Of a DNA stretch of 64,000 bases, positions 33,362 through 41,602 are shown one piece after another. Position 1 is the first letter of the stretch. Each line of letters opens with the position of its first letter. The notes under the pieces are model-generated. The model was not told the origin of the DNA. It ran no database searches and worked only from the letters and a program-made list of their open reading frames with translations. Origin of the DNA: SIG299 sp045531955 (GTDB lineage: Bacteria > Bacillota > Clostridia > Lachnospirales > Lachnospiraceae); the NCBI GenBank assembly GCA_045531955.1, contig JAZSFC010000047.1, positions 1-64,000 of the forward strand, in the 5' to 3' direction. Position numbers and translations under genes: made by a program.

Positions 33362-34027
33362 CTATCTGTCCGCCGAAGCCATACCCGCCTTGCACACATC
33401 TGCCAAAAAGCACTCCGTGCACTTTGGGCTTCTTGCGGTGCAAATAGTTCTTCCCAGCGTAATAATGTGAATATTGTATAAAATCCAGTGGTCCTTTGGA
33501 AGAACCTCCATCAAATCAAATTCGATTTTCTCCGGGTCCTGCTCCTTGGTAAATCCCAGCTTATTGGAAATTCTCTTTACATGGGTATCTACCACAATGC
33601 TCGGTTCATTGTAAATGTTGCCCCGGATTACGTTGGCAGTTTTTCTGCCTACACCCGCCAGGGATGTTAAGTCCTCCAGAGAACTTGGTACTTCTCCGCC
33701 AAACTCCGTTAAGACTCTTCGTGCGCAGGCAATAATATTCTTCGCCTTGTTATGATAAAAACCGGTAGCGTGGATGTCCTGCTCCAGTTCCTTCAAATCG
33801 GCATTTGCAAAGGCTTCCACATCCGGGTATTTTACAAATAAATCCTTGGTAACAATATTTACCCTGGCGTCAGTACACTGGGCGCTGAGTATGGTTGCCA
33901 CCAACAGCTGCCACGGGTTCTTATGGTCAAGATAGCATCTGTACTCTGTTCCATATTGGGTATCCAGACGCTTTAACACCTCTGCTATCCGTTCTTTTTC
34001 TTTTATTGATATTCTGCGCTTTGCCAT
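33362..34027 (-). CDS. nth: Endonuclease III
   Basis: 221 residues. Helix-hairpin-helix LTSLAGVGRKTANVIRGN (about 111-128) with the catalytic Lys, then VVDTHVKRIS with the catalytic Asp (about 137-138). The 4Fe-4S motif is complete: C-x6-C-x2-C-x5-C at the C-terminus. It removes oxidised pyrimidines and cuts the abasic site. Its ATG (GGAGG site) lies 25 bases inside the end of the radical SAM gene. Confidence 0.95.
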   Translation of the reverse strand: MAKRRISIKEKERIAEVLKRLDTQYGTEYRCYLDHKNPWQLLVATILSAQCTDARVNIVTKDLFVKYPDVEAFANADLKELEQDIHATGFYHNKAKNIIACARRVLTEFGGEVPSSLEDLTSLAGVGRKTANVIRGNIYNEPSIVVDTHVKRISNKLGFTKEQDPEKIEFDLMEVLPKDHWILYNIHIITLGRTICTARSPKCTECFLADVCKAGMASADR

Positions 34028-35781
34028 AAGGCACCTCCATACATTGCTTCTCTTCGTTCATAGGAAAACAACACCAAACAGGATTCACCCGTCATCAGGC
34101 CGCATTCCGCGGTTTTTACAGGGTCAAAGGAAAACTTCTCGATATCATGCATGCCCTCTTCTTCCCGTTTTACTTCAAAGGAAAGATAGGCTTCTTTTAG
34201 TTCCTGCTTGTCTAGCCTGCTTTGCGAACCGAACACCGGACGGGACTTTGGTTTTTCTCTCAGACAGTAGTCAAAGAAAAGGATTTCGCTAAAAATTTGG
34301 CCTACTGTCGGTTCTGTTGCGGAATCTTTACATTTGTCTTCCTCAAATAACATTTCCTTCGCAAACTCCCACAATATTTCATACCGTTTGTTTCTGGAAA
34401 GCTTCAAACCTGCATAGTTCTTTTCTTCGTAATATACTGCCAACTGCTCATATAACTCAAAAGATGAAGTTGCATACTTCTGCAAATACATCATACTATA
34501 CACAAACTGCCCACTGTTATAATAAACTTCTACCAGTTCTTCCACTTTTTTCAGAAGGATGATGTCATCGTAGGATAACCATTTTGTAGACAATACCTCA
34601 TACGGCGGTGCACTCTGATAAATTATCTCATTCTCATCTGCCATGCCCTCCATTGGTGCTCCGGAGAGCACCTTTAAAAAGCCAAGCTGCAACTGATGGG
34701 GATTCATCCGGTATACTTCGTTAAAGGAGTTTTTGAAGGATATCAAATCCTCCTTCGGAAGTCCAGCAATCAAATCCAAATGGATATGTACGTTGTTCTT
34801 TTCCCGTACTGCTGCCACGGTTTTCTTAAGCACCGAAAACTCTGTTTTACGGTTTACTGCGGTTAGTGTCTCGTTGTTTGTCGACTGCACCCCGATTTCC
34901 AACTGCACCAGTCCCGGCCGCAGGGAGTTTAACAACTCTATTTGTTCCTTGGTCAGCAAATCTGCCGCCACCTCAAAATGGAAGTTAGTAATTCCGTTAT
35001 CGTTCTCTTTGATATACTGTAAAAGTTCCACTGTCCGCGGTTCGTTGATATTAAAGGTACGGTCGATAAATTTCACCTGAGGAACCCGTCTCTCCAAAAA
35101 GAAGCCCAGTTCTTTTTTCACTAAATCCAGGTTTCTGAACCTCACCCGCTTGTCCAAGGAAGACAAACAGTACGCACAGGAAAACGGACATCCCCTGCTG
35201 GATTCATAGTAGATGATACGGTTATCAAAAAAGCTTAAATTTTCATCTCCGTAAGGAAACGGAAGGGCGGAAAAATCTAGCGGTAATGCAGGTTCTGTCG
35301 TAAGGATTTCACCATTGTTTTCACGTACCACAATGCCGGGAATTTCATCCCATGGCCTATCTCCGTAAAAATGCATCATCCCGTTTTGCTCTGCTTCCTT
35401 ATATGCTGCTACCAGTCTCGCAAAGATTTCTTCCCCTTCACCAACCATGACGCCCCGCACCTCAGGAAGCTCTGTGAGCAGTTCTTCTGCCCGGTAGGAC
35501 ACCTCCGGTCCGCCCAGCCAGATTTCACACTGCGGGCGGATTTTTTTATAATCTTTGATTACTGTTTTAATAAATTCAATATTCCAAATATAACAAGAGA
35601 ACGCCACCACATCAGCGTTTCTTTCATACAAGTCCCGCAAAACCTCACCGGGCTGCTGGTTGATGGTATACTCTGCATTCTCTGCTTCCTGCCCTTTGGA
35701 TACCGCATAAGACTTCAGGCAGTAGACCGCTAAATTAGAATGTATGTACTTTGCATTGACTGCTGCCAGTAAAATCTTCAT
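34003..35781 (-). CDS. B12-binding domain radical SAM protein
   Basis: 592 residues. The N-terminal cobalamin-binding-like domain (about 1-135; AVNAKYIHSNLAVYCLKSYA) is followed by a radical SAM core with the CxxxCxxC cluster in SSRGCPFSCAYCLSS (about 200). The core continues with FIDRTFNINEPR, and the C-terminal DUF4080-like part follows (about 390-592). Such proteins catalyse unknown radical methylations or rearrangements. The gene overlaps nth by 25 bases. Confidence 0.9.
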   Translation of the reverse strand: MKILLAAVNAKYIHSNLAVYCLKSYAVSKGQEAENAEYTINQQPGEVLRDLYERNADVVAFSCYIWNIEFIKTVIKDYKKIRPQCEIWLGGPEVSYRAEELLTELPEVRGVMVGEGEEIFARLVAAYKEAEQNGMMHFYGDRPWDEIPGIVVRENNGEILTTEPALPLDFSALPFPYGDENLSFFDNRIIYYESSRGCPFSCAYCLSSLDKRVRFRNLDLVKKELGFFLERRVPQVKFIDRTFNINEPRTVELLQYIKENDNGITNFHFEVAADLLTKEQIELLNSLRPGLVQLEIGVQSTNNETLTAVNRKTEFSVLKKTVAAVREKNNVHIHLDLIAGLPKEDLISFKNSFNEVYRMNPHQLQLGFLKVLSGAPMEGMADENEIIYQSAPPYEVLSTKWLSYDDIILLKKVEELVEVYYNSGQFVYSMMYLQKYATSSFELYEQLAVYYEEKNYAGLKLSRNKRYEILWEFAKEMLFEEDKCKDSATEPTVGQIFSEILFFDYCLREKPKSRPVFGSQSRLDKQELKEAYLSFEVKREEEGMHDIEKFSFDPVKTAECGLMTGESCLVLFSYERREAMYGGALWQSAEYQ

Positions 35782-35793
35782 GGGGTAACCTTT

Positions 35794-36366
35794 CTATTCT
35801 GCGTTTTTTGCTTTTTCCCAGGATTTTGGAAAGTGCTTTTTCATAAATTCCTGTTTTTGCTCATTTCCTTCAAAAAATCCGGACCGGCTAAGTCCCTGTG
35901 CAATAAAATCGACTAATTCGTTTTGTCTCTCTACCGATTGCTCATTGTAGCGGAGAACAACCAATTTCCCTTCTGATTCATATTTCAAAAACTCTTCATA
36001 TACATCAGCAATTTTTATTGTTTCAGCAATTATTACATCCTCTGTGGAATAAAACATGTTTTCCCTATTTTCTACCGGTTTAATATCTTCCCTATCCTCA
36101 ATCCGGTATAAATATCCCGAAACACCTTGATAAAAAGTTCTTAATTGATCTGGAAACTGCTCCTCATAATAGGCAATCCCGTTTTTCATCCAGCCGGTCA
36201 CATACTTGCCGTCATATTCATTCCTCTCGGCATCCCAAATATAGTAAAGCGCATATGGGATATTGTCAGTTAAATACACAACCTTCTCTTCAGAATTATG
36301 AAGCTTTGAACGGGCATCCAACTGTGTAATTCCGGGAATGATGGAACCATGGTAAAAATTTCTCAC
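35794..36366 (-). CDS. Orphan protein with a KptA/ADP-ribosyltransferase-like opening
   Basis: 190 residues from a GTG at 36366 with an AAGGAGAG site. The opening FYHGSIIPGITQLDARSKLHN... then VVYLTDNIPYALYYIWD looks like the H-Y strands of the ADP-ribosyltransferase fold, and a Glu-rich region follows. No full catalytic triad can be assigned, so the link is tentative. The C-terminal half is helical and charged. Start of the accessory block; no RNA or restriction partners visible. Confidence 0.6.
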   Translation of the reverse strand: MRNFYHGSIIPGITQLDARSKLHNSEEKVVYLTDNIPYALYYIWDAERNEYDGKYVTGWMKNGIAYYEEQFPDQLRTFYQGVSGYLYRIEDREDIKPVENRENMFYSTEDVIIAETIKIADVYEEFLKYESEGKLVVLRYNEQSVERQNELVDFIAQGLSRSGFFEGNEQKQEFMKKHFPKSWEKAKNAE

Positions 36367-36393
36367 AAAAATCTCTCCTTAAATTCATATTTC

Positions 36394-36828
36394 CTATTCT
36401 GCATTCTTGTACGAAATTAAAATGTGGCATGGTGCAAATATCACCGCTGATATTATCAGTAATACTGACCTGCTCATAATACCACTAAACAAAAATATCA
36501 CCGACGGCAGAATGGACAATGCCAGCGCCCGAAATACCGTATTTTTCTTAAAGCAAATTATCCAAATGATGCAGTATGCCAGTATCAATGCCACGTTCGT
36601 CAGCAAATACACTGCAAACGCTTCGTCTGACCACCAGCCAAACCAGGTACCCGGTATGTTAATTATCATAAAACCAAAACAACCAAACCGCCCAATTTGC
36701 TCTAAGAGTTCTACTGTTTTATTCTGCCACCTGTTTGCAAAACCATCTTTGCATTTGATGGCATAGATGATGTTGGGTATCATGATAAGGACTATGAATA
36801 TCAGTCCGAATATGTTGAGCCAGTCCAT
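36394..36828 (-). CDS. Small membrane protein, function unknown
   Basis: 144 residues from the ATG at 36828 (GGGGAG site); an in-frame start at 36855 has no site. Four hydrophobic segments (about 5-20, 42-60, 72-93, 103-120) with no catalytic motif. Similar small membrane proteins lie in accessory regions of clostridia. It follows the GNAT gene by 48 bases. Confidence 0.7.
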   Translation of the reverse strand: MDWLNIFGLIFIVLIMIPNIIYAIKCKDGFANRWQNKTVELLEQIGRFGCFGFMIINIPGTWFGWWSDEAFAVYLLTNVALILAYCIIWIICFKKNTVFRALALSILPSVIFLFSGIMSRSVLLIISAVIFAPCHILISYKNAE

Positions 36829-36876
36829 ATAACTCTCCCCTCTTAATAACAGCATATGGCTAAATAGGTTTATTTT

Positions 36877-37368
36877 CTACACATCCTTGTCCATATATCT
36901 GCCATTTTCCCGCTCATTTCTATATATGTAGCCACATTTTTCATATAACTTTCTTGCATTCACATTCGCATCCGCCACAAATAAAACGCATTTCTTACAC
37001 AAAAGCTGACGGGCTGCCTCATCCATTTCATACAGTGCCGCTTCACCATAACCCTTTCGTCTCTCTCTCTCAAAAACATGGAAATCGCATAAAAACAGAT
37101 ACGTATCCCTTCTACGATCGTATATATACCACATATATCCGACTATGGCTGAGTCCGCTTTTCTTTCAATTACCATCAAGTAATTATCCTGCGTATCCTT
37201 GCCATCCGGAAGCATTTGAGGAAGTCTCGCTTTTACCTCTAAACAAGCCTCTTCCATGCTTATTCCCTTATCCTTTGCTAAACCGGCTGCATGATGCTCA
37301 ATATTATAAAAAGAATATGACTCAAATTCTTCCTCTGTCATTTTTCTTAATTGTATGCTTCTGTCCAT
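36877..37368 (-). CDS. GNAT family N-acetyltransferase
   Basis: 163 residues. The acetyl-CoA loop is FERERRKGYGEAALYEM (R-x-x-G-x-G, about 106-122), and ANVNARKLYEKCGY (about 143-156) is the typical C-terminal helix. Substrate unknown. GGGAGG site 9 bases before ATG. Confidence 0.87.
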   Translation of the reverse strand: MDRSIQLRKMTEEEFESYSFYNIEHHAAGLAKDKGISMEEACLEVKARLPQMLPDGKDTQDNYLMVIERKADSAIVGYMWYIYDRRRDTYLFLCDFHVFERERRKGYGEAALYEMDEAARQLLCKKCVLFVADANVNARKLYEKCGYIYRNERENGRYMDKDV

Positions 37369-37406
37369 CCTGTCATCCTCCCGCTTTCACCCGAATATCT
37401 TTCCGG

Positions 37407-37796
37407 TTAAAAGAAATAGCAATTCTCTTCACCAATAATTCCAGCGAGCATCTTCTTAATTTCCACGCCATGTGGCGGTGGCTCGATTGTACCGCAAACT
37501 GTTCTGAGACAACTTCTTTGCGTGCATATCTTAAACTTCCAGTGGTTAGTATCGGACTCACTGGCGGTATAATCGTCACAATCCCAATCTTCCATACAAT
37601 GATATAAAATGTTATACAACTCTTTTTTCTGTTGCTCAGACATCGGCCATATTCTGCCACTGATTAAATTGCCGCTATGATAAAGTCTTACCTGAATTTC
37701 TGTTTGAAGCACTTTTGTTACAACGCTTACAATATCTTCTGTATTTTCCCAGGAAATCGTACAACTGGTAATATGTTTGCTCTCATTTTTTGCCAT
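37407..37796 (-). CDS. Hypothetical protein, function unknown
   Basis: 129 residues, soluble, cysteine- and tryptophan-containing, with alternating charge and no known motif that I recognise. A short palindromic repeat copy lies 30 bases upstream of its ATG (GAGG site). Likely an accessory protein. Confidence 0.6.
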   Translation of the reverse strand: MAKNESKHITSCTISWENTEDIVSVVTKVLQTEIQVRLYHSGNLISGRIWPMSEQQKKELYNILYHCMEDWDCDDYTASESDTNHWKFKICTQRSCLRTVCGTIEPPPHGVEIKKMLAGIIGEENCYFF

Positions 37797-37825
37797 AGGT
37801 CACCTCGAACTCACAGCATTTAACT

Positions 37826-37849
37826 GTTCGACAAATTGGAATTTGTCGC
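37826..37849. repeat. Short dispersed palindrome, copy 2
   Basis: CGACAAATT-GG-AATTTGTCG, a perfect 9-bp inverted repeat, 20 of 25 positions matching the reverse complement of copy 1 at 128-151. Located between the hypothetical gene and the S41 gene. Confidence 0.6.
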
Positions 37850-37887
37850 ACTACTTGTATAAGTATTTTAAAATGTAAAATTCTGCT

Positions 37888-39168
37888 CTAGTCGTTAGTC
37901 TTTTCTTTTTGTTCAATCAGTTTCATAACAAATTCAAGGTCTACATCTCTATTTAAATGTTCTGGTGTCCATGGAATATAGTAATCCACTTTTACTCCTT
38001 TTTTCATCATGCCGTTTCCACTATCTACCGAAAGCAAGCGACTGGTAGGATACATCAAACTAAAGTCATCATACTGGACAAACGCTACATTTGAATAATC
38101 TAAAATCCCCATCGTTGATCTGCCAACCACACTCACTTTTGGGAACATACTAAATACAGCGACAAAATTGTCACCTGAAGAAGCGCATCCACTGTCTGTA
38201 ATAATATACATCTTTTCTACATTGGAATCTCCAATAATAGGAATATCCATTTCTTCATCTTCGCGTTTGATAAAACCCTTTCCCCTATTTTCCAGCAACT
38301 CATCTTTCATCATCTGTAAAATTGCTTTCGTTTCTTCTGGAATTTCCATATTTAGATATTCATCCACTGCTTTCAAGCGTGTGTCACAATTTCGCAGAGA
38401 ATAATTTATTTCTGAACCGTCCTTGTTTGCGCTCTCGTCAATCAGTTCTAATTCATCAAGTCTCTTTCCATTTGGCAATGAGTATTGTAAAAGCGGCAAA
38501 AAGCAAGTATCCGAACCGCCTCCATTATTTCTTACATCAACAATTAGTGCCTTCGAATTCTTTAGAAGTTCAGCATTCTCCGCATACATCTGCTGAATCT
38601 GCTCCTCATCGCTGAAATCAGCCAGGCGAACATAGCTAATTCCATTTCCCATGTCCTTACAACTGTATTTTACTTCAGCACTTTCAAATGAGCCAAGTTC
38701 TATATTATATGTTTCTTCTTTCTTTGATTCTACTGAAATATAAGTGATAGTTTTTGCAAATCTAAGCAAATATTCCCAATGAGGTGCTTGGCGTTCTTCA
38801 GTCTCTCCAAACAAAAACAATTCATGTTTTTTTGCAAACTCATTTATTTCTAATCCATCCACACGAATGATTCTATCGCCTACTTTTAACTCTATATCTT
38901 TTGACACAGATGTTATATATAATGCATCTTGGTATCTTTGTACTCCAAATGCAATGTGTCCGACTCCTTTCAAACTAAAGCCTAAATGTCCGGTCAGCCC
39001 AAATGTATTCAGATACGAATTAACTAAATACAAAAAATCCATATCCAACATATCTTCTTTGATTTTTTCCATGTATATATATGAATCCGCTCCCAATTTA
39101 TCCTTGCAAGAAGCTGAATCTTCTTTCATAATCTTTACTATGTCTTGAAAAATCTCTACTTTTGTCAT
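37888..39168 (-). CDS. S41 (C-terminal-processing/tricorn-like) peptidase
   Basis: 426 residues. A PDZ-like part (about 65-120; YITSVSKDIELKVGDRIIRVDG) is followed by the S41 catalytic domain. The motif LIVDVRNNGGGSD (about 215-227) and the serine in DSGCASSGDNFVAVF (about 330) are seen; the partner lysine may be in MFPKVSVVG. No signal peptide, so a cytoplasmic or membrane-peripheral enzyme is likely. GGAGG site. Substrate unknown. Confidence 0.85.
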   Translation of the reverse strand: MTKVEIFQDIVKIMKEDSASCKDKLGADSYIYMEKIKEDMLDMDFLYLVNSYLNTFGLTGHLGFSLKGVGHIAFGVQRYQDALYITSVSKDIELKVGDRIIRVDGLEINEFAKKHELFLFGETEERQAPHWEYLLRFAKTITYISVESKKEETYNIELGSFESAEVKYSCKDMGNGISYVRLADFSDEEQIQQMYAENAELLKNSKALIVDVRNNGGGSDTCFLPLLQYSLPNGKRLDELELIDESANKDGSEINYSLRNCDTRLKAVDEYLNMEIPEETKAILQMMKDELLENRGKGFIKREDEEMDIPIIGDSNVEKMYIITDSGCASSGDNFVAVFSMFPKVSVVGRSTMGILDYSNVAFVQYDDFSLMYPTSRLLSVDSGNGMMKKGVKVDYYIPWTPEHLNRDVDLEFVMKLIEQKEKTND

Positions 39169-39196
39169 TTTCTCTTTTCCTCCTAGCTTTTAACGT

Positions 39197-39247
39197 TTCG
39201 ACCAATTCAAGTTTATCTAATTGCTCTACATATTGGAATTTACCTAA
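39197..39247. repeat. Short dispersed palindrome, tandem copies 3a and 3b
   Basis: TTCGACCAATTCAAGTTT at 39197-39214 (with copy 1, 21 of 24 positions match over 39197-39220), followed by a related TATTGGAATTTACC unit at 39231-39244 resembling copy 2. Located 29 bases upstream of the S41 start. Confidence 0.55.
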
Positions 39248-39822
39248 CTATTTATACCTTGCATGCTCATATAATCATCTCTAAGCATACCGTAGATATT
39301 ATAGTCGCAATAAACAGAAACCATTTTTCCTTGGCGAACAGTTCCTTCTTTTATAAAACCACATTTTTCCATAACTTTATTTGAAGCAACATTTCTTACA
39401 TCCACACGTCCATTCAATCGGTCTATTTCTGTGTTATCAAATATAAACCGTACCACTTCCTTTAAAGCTTCTGTAGTAATCCCCATATTCCAGTACTTCG
39501 GATTAACTCTGTATGCTATATCACCCATTCTGGCATTTTGGATATCAAATACTGCAATCATACCTACCACTTTATTGAATTCTTTCAATACAATTCCCCA
39601 ATCAAAATCAGGAGAAGGTTTTCTTTTTACCCAAGGGCGAGGGTCAATAAACATGAGTTCGGGATTTTTCTCGCTCTTGCTTGCCTTTCTTCCCCAATAT
39701 GTATAAATTTCATCTCTTCCCAACCACTCTTTTAAATCATCCCTATCGTTTTCGTTAAGCACACGAATAATCAATCTGTCTGTTTCAAGAATTGGCTTGT
39801 CTATTTCATAATCTTTTAACAT
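39244..39822 (-). CDS. GNAT acetyltransferase, RimJ/RimL-like
   Basis: 192 residues from the ATG at 39822 with a GGGGGA site 6 bases upstream; the longer in-frame start at 39843 lies in the repeat and has no site. Motifs: ETDRLIIRVLNENDRDDL (10-27), NPKYWNMGITTEALKEVVRFIF (acetyl-CoA loop, about 107-128) and ASNKVMEKCGF. This subfamily N-acetylates proteins or small molecules. Confidence 0.87.
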   Translation of the reverse strand: MLKDYEIDKPILETDRLIIRVLNENDRDDLKEWLGRDEIYTYWGRKASKSEKNPELMFIDPRPWVKRKPSPDFDWGIVLKEFNKVVGMIAVFDIQNARMGDIAYRVNPKYWNMGITTEALKEVVRFIFDNTEIDRLNGRVDVRNVASNKVMEKCGFIKEGTVRQGKMVSVYCDYNIYGMLRDDYMSMQGINS

Positions 39823-39832
39823 AGTTTCCCCC

Positions 39833-39866
39833 GTCAAATTCAAGTTTATCGACCTATTTCAAGTTC
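39833..39866. repeat. Short dispersed palindrome, copy 4 (tandem)
   Basis: Two adjoining units, AAATTCAAGTTTATCGAC (39837-39852) and TCGACCTATTTCAAGTTC (39849-39866), the second matching copy 1 apart from one added T. It is 11 bases upstream of the GNAT start. Confidence 0.55.
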
Positions 39867-39873
39867 AATTTTG

Positions 39874-40383
39874 TTAAAACAACCCCAGCGCAATCACTTC
39901 CGCACACTCCGCAGAACTCATCACACTCGTATCCACCCGCATGCTGTACGCAATATTCTCCGCCATCAGTTCAAACTGCTCCTGTGACTGGTTCTCGAAC
40001 CGGTCGCCTCTTGCAATGTTTCTCTCTCTGCAAATTTCCAACGGACAATACACTTCCACGATATCCAGCGGATTATCCTTTAAAATTGTTTTTAACTGCT
40101 CATAGTGTGGTTTGATTTCCTCCCGCTCCACCAAAATTCCGTCAATCAGCACGTTCTTTCCCATATCGGAATACAGTTTTGCGGTGTGGTACATCATAAT
40201 AATGACTTCACTCAAATACTTCCAATAATTTTCCTGCAAGAATTTTTCTCCCACCATCTCCTGGAACAAATCATTTGCCACCACATAAAAGAATACGTCG
40301 TCCCGCTCCTGAAGTGCCTCCACAATGGAGGTTTTGCCGGAGCTGGTAACTCCGTTTAAAAATATGATTCTGCCTTTGTTCAT
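39874..40383 (-). CDS. Chloramphenicol phosphotransferase-like kinase
   Basis: 169 residues. P-loop LNGVTSSGKTSIVEAL (9-24), a lid region with YCPLEICRERNIARGDR (about 112-128), as in the CPT family of small-molecule O-phosphotransferases. These can phosphorylate chloramphenicol or other hydroxyl-bearing metabolites; substrate not shown. Its ATG overlaps the HAD gene stop by four bases (ATGA), so coupled. Confidence 0.82.
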   Translation of the reverse strand: MNKGRIIFLNGVTSSGKTSIVEALQERDDVFFYVVANDLFQEMVGEKFLQENYWKYLSEVIIMMYHTAKLYSDMGKNVLIDGILVEREEIKPHYEQLKTILKDNPLDIVEVYCPLEICRERNIARGDRFENQSQEQFELMAENIAYSMRVDTSVMSSAECAEVIALGLF

Positions 40384-41066
40384 TTCACAATCTCCGACAC
40401 TTCCCCAATATCTCTTATCTCGTAATCCGGCTTAAGTGCACTGGTATTTTCCGCACCCTTAGGGTTGAACCAACAGGTCTTGATACCGGCATTGACACCA
40501 CCCTGGATATCGCTGGTTAGGGAATCGCCCACAATCAGTACTTCCTCTTTATTATACTCGCCAATCTCCGCAAATACCGCATCAAAGAATCCCTTATTTG
40601 GCTTCTCAACACCCACTACCTCGGAAATGAAAACATGGTCAAACTCCTTATCGAGGCCGGAATTTTTCAGCTTTCCGTCCTGGGCAACCTTGGTACCGTT
40701 AGTTACAGCACACTGAAGCACCTTGCCCTTTAGCGCCTGTACCGTTTCCAAAGCGTTCTCGTAAAAAACAACAGTTTCCCCAAGCAAAATCTGGTACAAT
40801 TCATTAAAGCCTGCTGCCACGGATGCATCCAGACCATACGCATTTAAGAAATCTTCAAAGCGCTTTACCAAAAGCACCGGCTTTTCAATTTCGCCCCGCT
40901 CCATCGCCTGCCAGTAGCCACGGTTAATCACCTTGTAGTTCTCCAGCATTTCATCGGTGCACTCACCCAAGTTATATTTTTCAAAACATCCGCGGATGCC
41001 CGCTTCCTCTGCCTTTTCAAAATTCAGCAAAGTGGCGTCCACGTCCCATAAAATTACTTTAAACAT
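40380..41066 (-). CDS. YjjG-type HAD nucleotide phosphatase
   Basis: 228 residues from the ATG at 41066 (AGAGGA site). HAD motif I is DVDATLL, motif II is the Thr in CAVTNGT, motif III the Lys near EVVGVEKPNKG, and motif IV GDSLTSDIQGG. YjjG proteins hydrolyse non-canonical pyrimidine nucleotides. The first motif reads DxDxT as required. Upstream of the CPT-like gene with a 4-base overlap. Confidence 0.87.
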   Translation of the reverse strand: MFKVILWDVDATLLNFEKAEEAGIRGCFEKYNLGECTDEMLENYKVINRGYWQAMERGEIEKPVLLVKRFEDFLNAYGLDASVAAGFNELYQILLGETVVFYENALETVQALKGKVLQCAVTNGTKVAQDGKLKNSGLDKEFDHVFISEVVGVEKPNKGFFDAVFAEIGEYNKEEVLIVGDSLTSDIQGGVNAGIKTCWFNPKGAENTSALKPDYEIRDIGEVSEIVK

Positions 41067-41090
41067 AGTTTCCTCTTTCAAAAAATCAAC

Positions 41091-41564
41091 TTACTTTAAA
41101 CTTGCTGCTCTCTCTTTAATCTTTTTATTGAAATTAATGATATTGTGGTCATACTCCTCCTCCATCAGGCTGGAGTGCAACAGAAAATCCGCAGTCGCCT
41201 TATTATTTGCCATCGGAATATCATACACCTGAGCAATACGAAGCAGCGCCTTTACATCCGGGTCGTGAGGCTGGGCTGCAAACGGGTCGGAAAAGAATAC
41301 TACAAAGTCAATTTTTCCTTCCACAATTTTTGCACCAATCTGCTGGTCACCGCCCAGCGGACCGGAGTTGTAACCACGCACCGGAAGGCCGGTTGCTTCC
41401 GTAATCATGCGGGCGGTGGTACCGGTACCGGACAAAAAATGGCCCTTTAAAATTTCTTTATTCGCTTCACACCAGCCTACCATCTCTGCCTTCTTGCCGT
41501 CGTGGGCAATCAGGGCAATGTTTTTTTGTTTTCCTATAGTCATTGTAATAAAATCATCATTCAT
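41091..41564 (-). CDS. mgsA: Methylglyoxal synthase
   Basis: 157 residues. IALIAHDGKKAEM opens the MGS-like domain, with LSGTGTTARMITEATG (phosphate loop, about 44-59), GPLGGDQQIGAKIVEGKIDFVVFFSDP (68-94) and PHDPDVKALLRIA. It converts dihydroxyacetone phosphate to methylglyoxal, a bypass of lower glycolysis. GGAGG site. 24 bases upstream of the HAD gene, probably cotranscribed. Confidence 0.95.
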   Translation of the reverse strand: MNDDFITMTIGKQKNIALIAHDGKKAEMVGWCEANKEILKGHFLSGTGTTARMITEATGLPVRGYNSGPLGGDQQIGAKIVEGKIDFVVFFSDPFAAQPHDPDVKALLRIAQVYDIPMANNKATADFLLHSSLMEEEYDHNIINFNKKIKERAASLK

Positions 41565-41602
41565 TGTAGTTTCCTCCGTAGTCCATCCGCATCTGCAAAC
41601 TT

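Noticed and set aside
37407..40383. Integron-like cassette array
   Set aside because: Genes are small, same-strand and separated by similar palindromes, but not all junctions have them, no integrase is seen and the repeats lack the GTTRRRY ends.
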